A program made the position numbers and the translations under genes. The notes below the pieces were generated by a model, which saw only the letters and a program-made list of their open reading frames with translations, searched no databases and was not told where the DNA came from. Positions 43,178 to 53,228 of a stretch of DNA of 64,000 bases are shown one piece after another. Positions within the stretch are counted from its first letter, which is position 1; every line of letters begins with the position of its first letter. Origin of the DNA: SM1-73 sp964588305 (GTDB lineage Bacteria; Zixibacteria; MSB-5A5; SM1-73); NCBI GenBank assembly GCA_964588305.1, contig CAZPOP010000003.1, positions 62,001-126,000 of the forward strand, in the 5' to 3' direction.

Positions 43178-44428
43178 TCACTTGCCCTCTTCTTCCCCCT
43201 TTTTTTCCGTCACTTTCACCTTGTCCCCGTCCTTCAGAGTCCTCAATATTTTGTAGCTTCCAATGACCACCAGGTCATCCTCGTTTATCCCGGAGACGAT
43301 CTCTATGTTCTGCTGATCCGCTATTCCGGTCTTAACCTCAACGAATTCAGCTCTCCCTTCTTGGACCACAAATACTCCCTCTAACTCCTTTTTTTCTTTC
43401 TTCCCCTTTTTATTTGCTTTTTTCTGAGCTGTGTCTTCCGAGGCCAGAGCACCTTCCTTTTCTTCTTCCTTCCCAGCTAAGCTATCGCTCTTCTGCTCCC
43501 TCATCACCACGGCTTGAATAGGAACGTTCAAGGCATCCAGGCGGGAATCGGTGGTTATATCCACAGAAGCAGACATACCCGGTCTGATACTCGGCACGTC
43601 ATCCAACAGCTTGACCTTCACCAAAAAATTGGTGACCTGGTCCTGGGTGCCTAAACCGCTGATCCTGGCGCTGTGCCCGATCTCCGTCACCTCTCCTCTA
43701 AAGACGGTGTCGGGGTACGCATCGATTTCGATATCTGCCTCTTGTCCTAACTCTACCTCAGCTATATCGGTCTCATCCACCTCCACCTCTGCCTCTATCT
43801 CGCTCATGTCCGAGACCGCCATGATCACCGTGCCCGGATTGTTCATGGTGCCGATCATCACTATCTCGCCCACCTCAGCATTAAGAGAAGTAACGATTCC
43901 ATACATGGGGGAAGTGATGGTAGTCTTGCTCAGGTTATACTTGGCTTGATCCAGGCTGGCCACTGCCTGTTCATGCCTGGCCTCGGCCAAATCAAGCTCG
44001 GTCTTCGCCATATCATATTCTTCCTTGGAGGAAAGCTTCCTCTCGAAGAGTTCCTTCTTTCTGTCATAAACCAATTGGGCCTGCTCCAGACTTGCCTTGG
44101 CCGAAGCGAGCTGGGCCTTGGCCTGGTTCATTGCCGCCCTGTATTCGGTATCATCAAGCTGCACCAGAAGCTGGCCTTTCTTCACCGTGTCCCCCTCCTC
44201 CACCGGAAGCCGAATGATCTTTGCCGGAACATAGGCGGAGATCTGCACATCGGTTATAGGAATAATCTGACCGTTGGCCGTGACGACGGAGGTAATGTCG
44301 CTTTTCTGTACCTCCTCTGCCTGAACCTTCCAGGTCTTTTCGCCGCTTTTCAGAACGTTGGCAACTATGACGATGGCAACGACGAGGACTACGCCTAAGA
44401 TAATAATGATTTTCTTCTTTTTCTTCAT
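43178..44428 (-). CDS. MacA-like periplasmic adaptor (HlyD/RND family)
   Basis: Membrane-fusion protein of 416 residues bridging the ABC transporter and TolC. An N-terminal membrane anchor (IIIILGVVLVVAIVIVANVL), a lipoyl half (VVTANGQIIPITDVQIS), a helical hairpin (about 90-165), the second lipoyl half (TTITSPMYGIVTSLNAEVGE), and beta-barrel and membrane-proximal domains. A Lys/Glu-rich insertion (about residues 318-360) breaks the membrane-proximal domain. ATG 44428 is chosen because AAGGAGG is four bases upstream. Confidence 0.92.
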   Translation of the reverse strand: MKKKKKIIIILGVVLVVAIVIVANVLKSGEKTWKVQAEEVQKSDITSVVTANGQIIPITDVQISAYVPAKIIRLPVEEGDTVKKGQLLVQLDDTEYRAAMNQAKAQLASAKASLEQAQLVYDRKKELFERKLSSKEEYDMAKTELDLAEARHEQAVASLDQAKYNLSKTTITSPMYGIVTSLNAEVGEIVMIGTMNNPGTVIMAVSDMSEIEAEVEVDETDIAEVELGQEADIEIDAYPDTVFRGEVTEIGHSARISGLGTQDQVTNFLVKVKLLDDVPSIRPGMSASVDITTDSRLDALNVPIQAVVMREQKSDSLAGKEEEKEGALASEDTAQKKANKKGKKEKKELEGVFVVQEGRAEFVEVKTGIADQQNIEIVSGINEDDLVVIGSYKILRTLKDGDKVKVTEKKGEEEGK

Positions 44429-44667
44429 AAATCCTCCTTGACCCAAGCAGAAGAATACACTTGAAGGCTTCTCAGAATTGACCTCTATCTAAATGTTACG
44501 TTTCTTGTCAAACAATTGGTAAACCTCGATTTGGATTTCAACCTGGGACAGCACAGGTTCTTGCTTCGGCTATCTCCTTTTTCAACGCAGCGCATGAGTT
44601 TCACTTCTCGATCTACTGTTTGCTGTTTAGTCTCTACATTTTTCTCTTTAATCTTTACGTTGTTGTT

Positions 44668-46005
44668 CTATTTCCCAATGGCCTTTTCGAACTCGGCTAT
44701 GGCCAAATTATGATCGTAGAAAGCCTGAACTCGATCAGATTCAGCCTGCTTGTAACTAACCTCAGCATCCAGAAGCTCCAAGATGCTCGCTGAGCCCAGA
44801 TTATACTTTTCCTGAACCAGATCCAGGACCTCCTCGGCAGATTCCAGCTTCCTTTTGGTCAAGTCAATCTTTTGGTTAGCCTCCTGAACGCTCAGAAAAG
44901 CTTGCTTGAGTTCCAAAGCAACATCTCTCTTTTTCTGGTGAAAGCTCTCCTGAGCCGACTTCCTGTTAGCTTTGGCGTAGGATAGGCTATAATTCTTGGT
45001 AAAGTTGTCAAAGATATTGAAGCTGACGTAAGCGGAGAGGGTCCAATTATAATCACGTCGGCGGATATACTTTATCTCATCCAGATCTGCGTTGTCCCAT
45101 GAATACGAACCATAAAAGTTCAAAGACGGGAAAAAGGTGCTGCGCGCCATGCCCAGTTGAGCCTCGGCGGAGCGCAGATCGGACTCTGCTTTCTTCACAT
45201 TTGGGCTTTTTTTCATCGCCTCCTGGAGAGCATTCTCATAGGAGTAATCGGACTCGGGCACACTCAAATTCTCCTCAACGTCGATAGGAACGTCCACTTC
45301 CCGCCCCATCCAACTGTTCAAGGTTGCTTTGGCAAGCTTCACCGTGTTTTCAGCGCTGATCAGTCCCAACTCAACATCTCCATATTGGACCTTAGCTTTG
45401 AGTACGTCAGAGTAGGATGCCGCACCCAACTCGTACTTGGTCTCGGCAATCTTTAGCTGTTCCTCTGCTCGCTTCAGGGCCTCCTTCTGAATCTCTAAAA
45501 GCATCTTAGCTTTCAAAACATCGAAATACGCCCGTTTGACCGACAATGCCAACTCCTGCCGGGTCAGCTGATATGAGCTTTTAGCCCAGTTCTTCGACGC
45601 GTTCTTCTCTTTGATATTGTAGTAATCATACCCCCCTAGCGACCAACTCTGGCCACCACTTAGCGAAGCTGAATAGTACTTGCTCGTGACGGCGCCCGGA
45701 GGAACAATTTCAATAGATTCCGTGATGGGATCCCAGTAAGGCCCTCCCCGTGACCAAGTCTCACTGTGGGAATACCCCAACCTGGAATCCAGACTGGGAA
45801 CAAGCTTGCTCCATCCGGTCCAGACGTCGCGTTTTGCCGCATTATATGTCTGCTGGGCAGCAATCAGGCCGGCGTTGTGCCTTTCCGCCAGCCGGAGGCA
45901 CTCGTCCAGCGAGAGAACCTTGGGAGAAACGGCTTCCGCTTGCCCCCAGCAGAAGTTGGCCATAAACATCAGTAAACACAAGCTTAAGACAGCAATTCTC
46001 GTCAT
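44668..46005 (-). CDS. TolC-family outer-membrane efflux protein
   Basis: A 445-residue outer-membrane channel: signal peptide (about 1-21), then two TolC repeats with LSLDECLRLAERHNAGLIAAQ and long amphipathic helices; C-terminal QEKYNLGSASILELLDAEVSY is typical. I start at ATG 46005, with GGAGG five bases upstream; a longer start would overlap the YIP1-family gene. First gene of the exporter operon TolC-MacA-ATPase-permease-permease. Confidence 0.92.
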   Translation of the reverse strand: MTRIAVLSLCLLMFMANFCWGQAEAVSPKVLSLDECLRLAERHNAGLIAAQQTYNAAKRDVWTGWSKLVPSLDSRLGYSHSETWSRGGPYWDPITESIEIVPPGAVTSKYYSASLSGGQSWSLGGYDYYNIKEKNASKNWAKSSYQLTRQELALSVKRAYFDVLKAKMLLEIQKEALKRAEEQLKIAETKYELGAASYSDVLKAKVQYGDVELGLISAENTVKLAKATLNSWMGREVDVPIDVEENLSVPESDYSYENALQEAMKKSPNVKKAESDLRSAEAQLGMARSTFFPSLNFYGSYSWDNADLDEIKYIRRRDYNWTLSAYVSFNIFDNFTKNYSLSYAKANRKSAQESFHQKKRDVALELKQAFLSVQEANQKIDLTKRKLESAEEVLDLVQEKYNLGSASILELLDAEVSYKQAESDRVQAFYDHNLAIAEFEKAIGK

Positions 46006-46021
46006 TTTTTCCTCCATGTCT

Positions 46022-46753
46022 TTAGAAACTGATGGCCCCACCTAATAAGGTGGTGAATCCGGCTTTGCCAAAGATCCAAATGAGCCAGAGAATGACGACG
46101 GTGATGAAGGCCTTTTTCGTCGTATACCGGTACATCACGCCCATTCCCATTGACACCAGAATAACCTGCCAGAAGTTAAAGATATCGAAGCTGGAGAGTA
46201 CGGTATACAGGAAGGTGTCTTTGGCCTCCACCGACAAAAGCAGAGCCAGGCTGGTCTGGACATTGACGTTCCCCTTGATCATAATCAGAGGAAATTTGAC
46301 TATCATGGAAACTACTTGTACCAGGCCGGAATAGGAATACACCGAAAAAACGCTGCGGTAGGTGGAGTCTCCACCCATAAGAACGCTGAAGACGAAGTAC
46401 AGAATTCCCGCAACCACCGCCAAGACGATCAAACCGAAGACCGGCGGCATGGCCAACTGCCATAAGGGAGGATGATCTTGCTCCTTCATTTTCTCGATGA
46501 TCACCTGTTTCTGATCCTCCGGGATTCTCTCGTTCTCTTGGATCTTCTGCACCTGCTGATCCATGATGAAAGGGTAGGTATAGTAAAAGGACCCGATGGC
46601 CAGCACCATCACGATAAGAAAGGGCACCAGCCAGGTGGGCTTAATCTTTAGACTCCCAAAGACCTTCTTGGGCTCAAAGAATATGTTTATGACTTTGGAT
46701 GCTCCCCCCATGATCTTTTCTTCCTGGGGAACTGGCGAGCTAATCTCTTCCAT
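46022..46753 (-). CDS. YIP1-family membrane protein
   Basis: A 243-residue inner-membrane protein with a cytoplasmic N terminus and about five membrane helices, with the YIP1-type start (KVINIFFEPKKVFGSLKIKPTWLVPFLI). Bacterial relatives are uncharacterised. AAAGGAG precedes ATG 46753. It ends 17 bp before the TolC start codon and probably is the first gene of the exporter transcript. Confidence 0.8.
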   Translation of the reverse strand: MEEISSPVPQEEKIMGGASKVINIFFEPKKVFGSLKIKPTWLVPFLIVMVLAIGSFYYTYPFIMDQQVQKIQENERIPEDQKQVIIEKMKEQDHPPLWQLAMPPVFGLIVLAVVAGILYFVFSVLMGGDSTYRSVFSVYSYSGLVQVVSMIVKFPLIMIKGNVNVQTSLALLLSVEAKDTFLYTVLSSFDIFNFWQVILVSMGMGVMYRYTTKKAFITVVILWLIWIFGKAGFTTLLGGAISF

Positions 46754-46892
46754 TTATACGCTCCTTTTCTGTAAATCCAACCCCACTGTTAATTCTTCAA
46801 ACGTAAAGCACCTGAAAAAAGTTTCAAAAAAGCACCGAGCATCGGGCAGACAAAAGCTTTAAACTTGCTTGCTCGTGCGGGAATTGGATTTC

Positions 46893-46960
46893 TCCCCGCC
46901 AAAGGCGGGGAATCCCGGTGACCCACACGAGGGTGGATCGGGAATCCCAATTCCCGATCC
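46893..46960. repeat. GC-rich hairpins between hppA and the YIP1 gene
   Basis: TCCCCGCC-AAA-GGCGGGGA (46893-46911) and GGATCGGGAAT-CCCA-ATTCCCGATCC (46935-46960). Neither has a T run on the minus strand, so they look like dispersed palindromes rather than classic terminators. Confidence 0.65.
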
Positions 46961-47024
46961 AACATAGACAAGCGCCTACTGGTAACGGCAGACTGCCAGC
47001 TGCAAGCTGGACAATGCCTGCCGA

Positions 47025-48998
47025 CTAAACGAACAAGGGGGCCAAAACCAGCGAGACCATGGCCATGAGCTTTATCAGGATGTTCATGGAGGGGCCGGAG
47101 GTATCCTTGAAGGGATCACCCACCGTATCACCCACCACCGCAGCCTTATGAGCGGAAGACCCTTTGCCACCTAAATTGCCCGCCTCGATGAACTTCTTGG
47201 CGTTATCCCAGGCTCCTCCGCCGTTGGCCATCATCAGTGCCAAGAGCACTCCGGTCAAGGTGGCCCCGGCCAAAAGTCCTCCCAGAGCTTCTTTTCCCAA
47301 AGACAAACCAACAACTATGGGAGCAAGAATGGCAATCATCCCCGGCAGTATCATCTCTTTTAAAGCGGCGTGAGCGGATATGGCCACACATCTCTCCGAA
47401 TCCGGTTTGGCCTTTCCTTCCATTAAACCGGGGATTTCTTTGAACTGCCGTCTCACCTCGAAAATCATCCTAAATGCTGCTCTGCCCACTGCGGTCATGG
47501 TGATGGAGGCTATCAAAAACGGCAGGACTCCTCCGATAAAAAACCCAATCACCACTTCCGATCTCAGCAGATTGATCAGCTCCAGTTTCACTGCGGAGGT
47601 GTAGGCGGAGAAGAGAGCCAGTGCGGTCAAGGCGGCTGAGCCGATGGCAAATCCCTTGCCTATGGCCGCGGTGGTGTTGCCCAACGAATCCAGCCTATCG
47701 GTTATCTTCCTGACCTCGGGCCCCAGGCCCGACATCTCGGAAATCCCGCCAGCGTTGTCGGCGATGGGTCCATAAGCGTCCACCGACATGGTCACTCCTA
47801 TGGTGGATAGCATCCCCACCGCTGCTATCCCTATACCGTACAGCCCGGATAGCTTGTAACCCACGAAAATGGCTGCGCAGATGACCAGGATGGGCCAGAC
47901 CACGCTCTCCATTCCCACGGCAAGTCCGGTAATGATGTTGGTGGCGGATCCGGTTTCAGATGATTTGGCGATCCTTTTCATGGGACCAGCGGAGGTATAA
48001 TATTCGGTCAAAAGGCCGATCAGGATGCCTGCCAGATTGCCCGCCAGGATGGCCCAAAAGACCTTGGTGGGCAGATTCAGACCGTCGATGATGAAATAAG
48101 TAACCACCAGAAGCAGGACTGCTGCCACATAGGTAACGGCTCTTAGTACCGCAGCGGGATTGAATTTCCTGAACAGTTTAACCGAGAGAATTCCCAACAT
48201 GGACGCGACCAAGCCTGCCAAAATGATCATAAGTGGCAAAGACATGTATTGAGGTCTCATGGCGGCGTAGGCAGATCCTGTGGCTGCTATGGCTATGGAT
48301 GCCACTACCGAGCCAACATAGGACTCGAATAGATCCGCTCCCATTCCAGCCACATCCCCCACATTGTCTCCCACATTGTCGGCCACGACGGCGGGATTGC
48401 GGGGATCGTCCTCAGGAATCCCCTCCTCCACTTTTCCCACCAAATCCGCACCCACGTCTGCGGACTTGGTATAGATTCCTCCGCCCACTCTGGCAAACAG
48501 AGCGATGGAAGATGCTCCCATGGAGAATCCAACCATAACCGCCGGATTCAACTGGTGGAAGAAATGATAATAGATACCCAAGCCCAAAAGCCCCAAACTT
48601 GCCACCGACATCCCCATCACCGCTCCACCGGAAAAAGCGATGCTCAAAGCTTTCCCCTGGCCTGATGCTTTAGCGGCCTGGCTGGTTCTGACGTTTGCCC
48701 GAGTGGCGGCGTTCATCCCGAAAAAGCCCGCCAGCATTGAACAAAGGGCGCCGGAGAGAAAGGCTATCCCGGTCCAGAGGCCTATCTTCCAGGAGAGCAA
48801 AAGAAACACCACCACTATGAAGATGATCAGAATGGAATACTCCTTCTTCAAAAACACCATGGCCCCGCGATGGATCACCTCCGAGATATCCTGCATGAGT
48901 TGATCGCCGGCAGGCTGCCTCCTAATGGATAAGAATAGACCTAAGGCAAAAACAAGGCCGAAGGCCCCGAACACGACGGCAACGATACCCAAATCCAT
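47025..48998 (-). CDS. hppA: Membrane-bound pyrophosphatase, K+-dependent type
   Basis: Ion pump that hydrolyses pyrophosphate to drive H+ or Na+ across the inner membrane. It has 657 residues and about 16 helices. The substrate-binding motif DVGADLVGKVE is at 181-191, followed by DDPRNPAVVADNVGDNVGD (198-216). GNTTAAIGKG (440-449) carries Ala444 and Gly447, as in K+-dependent members, where K+-independent ones have Lys and Thr. Na+ versus H+ specificity cannot be assigned by eye. GGGGAGAAG precedes ATG 48998. Confidence 0.95.
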   Translation of the reverse strand: MDLGIVAVVFGAFGLVFALGLFLSIRRQPAGDQLMQDISEVIHRGAMVFLKKEYSILIIFIVVVFLLLSWKIGLWTGIAFLSGALCSMLAGFFGMNAATRANVRTSQAAKASGQGKALSIAFSGGAVMGMSVASLGLLGLGIYYHFFHQLNPAVMVGFSMGASSIALFARVGGGIYTKSADVGADLVGKVEEGIPEDDPRNPAVVADNVGDNVGDVAGMGADLFESYVGSVVASIAIAATGSAYAAMRPQYMSLPLMIILAGLVASMLGILSVKLFRKFNPAAVLRAVTYVAAVLLLVVTYFIIDGLNLPTKVFWAILAGNLAGILIGLLTEYYTSAGPMKRIAKSSETGSATNIITGLAVGMESVVWPILVICAAIFVGYKLSGLYGIGIAAVGMLSTIGVTMSVDAYGPIADNAGGISEMSGLGPEVRKITDRLDSLGNTTAAIGKGFAIGSAALTALALFSAYTSAVKLELINLLRSEVVIGFFIGGVLPFLIASITMTAVGRAAFRMIFEVRRQFKEIPGLMEGKAKPDSERCVAISAHAALKEMILPGMIAILAPIVVGLSLGKEALGGLLAGATLTGVLLALMMANGGGAWDNAKKFIEAGNLGGKGSSAHKAAVVGDTVGDPFKDTSGPSMNILIKLMAMVSLVLAPLFV

Positions 48999-48999
48999 A

Positions 49000-49636
49000 G
49001 TGACTTCTCCCCTCTTTAGGAATTATCGTGAATCTTTGTTTTTTTTCAGAAGACTGATAGAAACAAACATGAATCCGTTAAGGATTAGGACCAGATGGCT
49101 GGGATCTCTTCTTGATCAATCGTGATCTGATGTAATGAACGGGTCGGAGTATTCTCATGATCCTATCTATAAAAATAAAGGCAGTTTCAGTTAAACTGCC
49201 TTTCGCATTTCCACAGGGAAGATGTCCTATTATTGTAAACTTTAATTCTCCGCTTTTGCTCAAAACCTTTTCTCTTCTTCGATCCTGGCAGAAATCCGAT
49301 CTGAGCTAAAAAAAGAAAAGGAGTGAAAGACTCCCCACCAGGGAAACATCCCCAATCCACTTTGAGGGAATTGCTACTCTATCGTATTCGTTTTCTGCTA
49401 TGACGATCACTCACCCGGCAGAAAAGAGTTTCTTGTGTCGATTCCCTTTGAAACTTGTCAAGTTGCGGGAATGGCTCATTTTGCCGCACGTCGAACTCAT
49501 CCCCTCGACGGTAAAACCTCCCGGGGCATCACTGCACACCGGATGCGTGCCCCTGCCGATTCTTCCCGGGACACAGATTTCAAACGACCTTATCCCGTGC
49601 CGGTCTTCCCATGCGTTTCCCCGAACAGGATTCTCT
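49000..49636. other. Intergenic stretch between tonB and hppA
   Basis: No supportable gene. The upstream side of hppA is A/T-rich; a minus-strand terminator lies at 49170-49203. Confidence 0.5.
49170..49203 (-). terminator. Rho-independent terminator (minus strand)
   Basis: AAAGGCAGTTT (49177-49187) and AAACTGCCTTT (49193-49203) form the stem; on the minus strand it is followed by TTTATTTTTATAG. It ends the exbB-exbD-exbD-tonB transcript. Confidence 0.8.
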
Positions 49637-50398
49637 CTATTTGAGTGAAAACCGAACCGGATAAACCACCCAAACCGCAACCGGCTGATTATTGCTGATG
49701 GCGGGGCTGTATTCGTTCTTATATGCCGCCTTCAAAGCCTCTTCCTCAAATCCAGCGCTGGCTCCCGATGGTTTGAAAACAAGGGCATCCCGAACTTTTC
49801 CGCCTTTGTCCACCAGAGCCTTCACCCAGACCACACCTTCGATTCCGGCCTGTCTTGCCAGAGCAGGATAGTCAGGTTCGACCTCTTTTATGGGGACCGG
49901 TGCTTCGTCATAGGGGACGAATTCCTCTGGAGGTGGGAAATATTCCTCATCTGGAATGTCCACCGCGATGGAGTCACCACCTTCCCCACCGATTATGCTG
50001 GTCGCGCTCAAATCTGCGATCTTGCCCAACTCGGCCTGGGTGGCAACGGTGACCTCTTCGGGAGCTTCCTCGTCCGGAACCGCCTCGGGAATCCCCACCG
50101 AAGGGGGAGCCACGGTAGGGGCTGCTACTGCAATCTGGGGCGCTTGGGTTTGACTGAGCGAAGGAGGAGCCGCCAGTTCGGCCAGGGTTTTGATCCTGAC
50201 CACCCCTTTGGCCTCGGGTATGTCCTCGCTTGCTTTGGTATAAAGCACAAACCCGCCAATGATCAAAATATGCAAAAGTCCCGCCAGAATAACCCCTAAC
50301 CCCAAATTCCTCTGATAGCAGCTTTTGAGCTCATACGCTCCATAGCTGACGAAGCCTGTTGGCGTGGTTTTGAGGCTTATCGCTTTTTCAGATCTCAC
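49637..50398 (-). CDS. tonB: TonB-family energy transducer
   Basis: A 253-residue protein: cytoplasmic N terminus, one membrane anchor (GLGVILAGLLHILIIGGFVLY), a Pro/Ala/Glu-rich periplasmic spacer, and the C-terminal TonB domain (EPDYPALARQAGIEGVVWVK to VVYPVRFSLK). It couples the ExbB/ExbD motor to outer-membrane receptors. GTG 50398 overlaps the exbD stop by four bases. Confidence 0.92.
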   Translation of the reverse strand: MRSEKAISLKTTPTGFVSYGAYELKSCYQRNLGLGVILAGLLHILIIGGFVLYTKASEDIPEAKGVVRIKTLAELAAPPSLSQTQAPQIAVAAPTVAPPSVGIPEAVPDEEAPEEVTVATQAELGKIADLSATSIIGGEGGDSIAVDIPDEEYFPPPEEFVPYDEAPVPIKEVEPDYPALARQAGIEGVVWVKALVDKGGKVRDALVFKPSGASAGFEEEALKAAYKNEYSPAISNNQPVAVWVVYPVRFSLK

Positions 50399-50937
50399 GG
50401 AGCTACACCTCCTCCCGTACCAGCCATCACTCGTTTATCATACTCCGAAAAGGGCGATAGGCTGAAGCGATAACTGAAATTCGAATTGACCTCCTTAAGC
50501 TGCCTCTCCACCAGCTGTATCTCATCTATGACATCCACCATCTTGAAGTATTTGGCTTCCTTTTGGATCTTAACCAAGGTCACCAGCTTGGGCTGTTTCT
50601 TGTTCCACTCCGTAAGCAGGCCGTGCAGCGAATCGAAGGGTATCGGCTGCGGCATCTCTCTGGCGATATTCCAATACAAGTTCCCGTCTGCATCTATCCT
50701 CAGGGTCAGAAGACGGGATTCCGCGACCGGAATGGGGTTCTGCGAGGGAGGTAGATTCACCTCCATCGCTTGAGGCATGCTAAACACGGTGGTAACCATA
50801 TAAAAGATCAAAAGCAAAAAGGCAATATCCACCATGGGGGTCATGTCTATTCGGATGGCAATCCTTCTTTTGGGCCTTCTGAGACCCCCTCCCTTTTTTT
50901 TTCGGGGTGACGGACCACCGGTATCAACTGCTCCCAT
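50395..50937 (-). CDS. exbD: ExbD/TolR-family motor protein, copy 1
   Basis: A 180-residue inner-membrane protein with a basic N terminus, a single helix carrying the essential Asp37 (DMTPMVDIAFLLLIFYM), and a periplasmic domain. It forms the proton-driven motor with ExbB and TonB. Two ExbD paralogues in a row is usual in FCB-type genomes. Confidence 0.92.
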   Translation of the reverse strand: MGAVDTGGPSPRKKKGGGLRRPKRRIAIRIDMTPMVDIAFLLLIFYMVTTVFSMPQAMEVNLPPSQNPIPVAESRLLTLRIDADGNLYWNIAREMPQPIPFDSLHGLLTEWNKKQPKLVTLVKIQKEAKYFKMVDVIDEIQLVERQLKEVNSNFSYRFSLSPFSEYDKRVMAGTGGGVAP

Positions 50938-50984
50938 TGGCTTTCTCTCCTAATCTTAGGAATCTGTAAATTCCATACTAGTTA

Positions 50985-51473
50985 TCAGCTTGCTTCTTCC
51001 TGCTCCATTTCCATCTCCGTGACCAAACTGAATTTGCTGATCTTGATATCCTGAAGTGCACTCATGATGCTGTTCATGGTCCCGTAGCTGACCTCCTTAT
51101 CCGCCTTGATCACCACGAACCACTTCAAGGCGCCGGGCACGGTACCTCTGATATGGGTTATCACCTGGGGAATGGTATGAGGAGTTGCTTCTTCATAATG
51201 TCTGATCAGTTCGGAGACCTCCTCCCCCTCCCTCATCACCTTCTGCTTGGTGATGTACTCCACCAGGATGCTATCCTCCTTGGTCACGGTGACATAGATC
51301 ATATCCGATTCCGGCAGCTTTATTTCCGAATGCGAGGAAGGCAAAGAGACGTGCAACTTTTCCGGAGGTTTAAAGGAGGTGGTGGCCATGTAGAATATCA
51401 AAAGAAGGAAGGCAATATCCACCATGGGGGTCATGTCAATCTTGATGTCTACTCTTCTCTTCTTCTTCAGCAT
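50985..51473 (-). CDS. exbD: ExbD/TolR-family motor protein, copy 2
   Basis: A 162-residue paralogue with the same helix (DMTPMVDIAFLLLIFYM, Asp19) and a shorter cytoplasmic tail. Between exbB and the first exbD on the same strand, so probably part of one motor. Confidence 0.92.
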   Translation of the reverse strand: MLKKKRRVDIKIDMTPMVDIAFLLLIFYMATTSFKPPEKLHVSLPSSHSEIKLPESDMIYVTVTKEDSILVEYITKQKVMREGEEVSELIRHYEEATPHTIPQVITHIRGTVPGALKWFVVIKADKEVSYGTMNSIMSALQDIKISKFSLVTEMEMEQEEAS

Positions 51474-51528
51474 GATTGTGCTCCTTTCTGCGAGCTACTG
51501 CACCATCAGGCCAGCTGAAATCTTCTGG

Positions 51529-52263
51529 CTATTTGCCCTCCGCCTCTCTGCTTTTCAGAAGCTGGACCACCTCGTAGGAAGCTTCATCCATGGTGTAGTT
51601 GAATGCGTCCACCTTATTTACAAAAAAGTTGTAGGATACAATTCCCCCGATGCCGGCCAACAGGCCGCCGGCGGTATTGACCAGAGCCTCAGAGATGCCG
51701 ACAGCCAATTGCTGAGCGTCGATGATTCCGCCTACTCTATGCCCGGTGGCGGCGAAAGCCCGGATCATTCCTATGGTGGTTCCCAAAAGCCCTACCATGG
51801 TGCCGATAGAGGCGATGGTGGAAAGGGCGATTAAGTTGCGCTCCAAGAGAGGCACCTCCAAAGCATTGGCCTCCTCTATTGCCCTCTGAGTCTCCTCCAA
51901 GCGCCTCTCCGATGTTTTCTCGGTGGTCAAAACCTGCTTGTATCTTTCGATTCCAGACCTCAACACGCTGGCCATAGTACCTCTCTGTTTGTCACAAGCG
52001 GCAATGGCCCCGTCGAAGTCGTTCTGCTGTAACATGGAGATCACGTTTTTGAAGAAAGACTGAACCGAGGCTTTCCCCTTTGCTTTGTGCAGGGTAAGCA
52101 ACCTCTCCAGAATGAAAGCCACAAGCATCACCAACAGGGCGATGAGGACTCCGACCAAAGGTCCTCCTTCACGCAGATACTCTGGGAGAAGCTGAGACCA
52201 GATGAAAAACCCGATGACGAACGATGCTACCAAAATCAGCACTATGAAAACCGACTGTTTCAT
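51529..52263 (-). CDS. exbB: ExbB/TolQ/MotA-family proton channel
   Basis: A 244-residue protein with about three membrane helices. The conserved C-terminal part has LIALSTIASIGTMVGLLGTTIGMIRAF and an ISEALVNTAGGLLAGI helix typical of ExbB/TolQ. First motor gene of the operon exbB-exbD-exbD-tonB. An upstream GGAGGAAC precedes ATG 52263. Confidence 0.93.
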   Translation of the reverse strand: MKQSVFIVLILVASFVIGFFIWSQLLPEYLREGGPLVGVLIALLVMLVAFILERLLTLHKAKGKASVQSFFKNVISMLQQNDFDGAIAACDKQRGTMASVLRSGIERYKQVLTTEKTSERRLEETQRAIEEANALEVPLLERNLIALSTIASIGTMVGLLGTTIGMIRAFAATGHRVGGIIDAQQLAVGISEALVNTAGGLLAGIGGIVSYNFFVNKVDAFNYTMDEASYEVVQLLKSREAEGK

Positions 52264-52458
52264 TTAACCGTTCCTCCTTACCAAGGATTATACGTTTCTT
52301 ACTTTAAATCTGCAAATCTTGAAACTCTCACCTTCTGTCATTGAAAGGTTAGCCAAACCTTCTGGCTGATTTAACTTCAAATCATCTATTACCTCCTTAG
52401 GTTTTTAGTCCTTCGACCAATCCTTAAAATCTGTCACGTCCACAGAATGATTTCTGTC

Positions 52459-53181
52459 TTACAGATCGCTGATCTTAACACAGTTGACTATCAAACCAGG
52501 CAAGCAAAACCACGTGCCGTAGCTGGAAACAGTAACGAAGTTGACCACGTTGAAACTGTCGTTCCAACCTTCCACCCCCAAAACACTTGCAAAAGGCGTG
52601 GGCACACCAACTATGGAGACGATGATCAGAATCACCCACATGCCCAAAGGAATCAGACCCAGCTTCAGCGTCCTCTTAAGGCTTGCCAAGTAACTTTCCT
52701 GATCGTTATGTTTTTTGTACATGGACACCAAAGTCAGAACCCCCGCGCCAAAAGAAGAAAGGATAATCAACGAAAGCAGAACTAAGAACAGACTCAGCAC
52801 GAATCCGCCCAACGGTGCATAGCCAAAAAATACGCCCAACTTCAAGATGAAACCCAAACCGGTGTAAGTGGTATGCAAATTCTCACCCCGCACGGAAAAC
52901 CAGGGTATAAACAGGCTTATGACCAGAAGAAAGGAGGCGATGCTCAAGATTATCCTCTCCGTCCTGGAGAAAACCGAGACCTGGATCAAACTGTGATCTC
53001 TCTCCACAAGCCTGCCCCGCGATTTCTCCTCTTTGAGTCTTTTTAAGTGCTCCCTCTTTTCCTCCTCATCTTTCCAGAAATCCGTCGCCTTCTTGGGAAA
53101 GATGTCAAAACCTATGTACTTGTACCGCGAGTCCTCGGATATTTGATCCTCTTTCTCATTCTTTTTGTTTTCTTCTGCCAT
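52459..53181 (-). CDS. Unknown multi-pass membrane protein
   Basis: A 240-residue protein with a long charged cytoplasmic N terminus (about 75 residues, Lys/Glu-rich) and four hydrophobic segments (about 76-96, 108-128, 130-152, 176-198). I do not recognise a family. It lies between the TPR lipoprotein gene and exbB on the same strand, so a link to the Ton motor is plausible but unproven. Confidence 0.7.
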   Translation of the reverse strand: MAEENKKNEKEDQISEDSRYKYIGFDIFPKKATDFWKDEEEKREHLKRLKEEKSRGRLVERDHSLIQVSVFSRTERIILSIASFLLVISLFIPWFSVRGENLHTTYTGLGFILKLGVFFGYAPLGGFVLSLFLVLLSLIILSSFGAGVLTLVSMYKKHNDQESYLASLKRTLKLGLIPLGMWVILIIVSIVGVPTPFASVLGVEGWNDSFNVVNFVTVSSYGTWFCLPGLIVNCVKISDL

Positions 53182-53228
53182 CCATCTTACTCCTGTCTTT
53201 GATATACAAGTGAGATCCGGAGATATTG

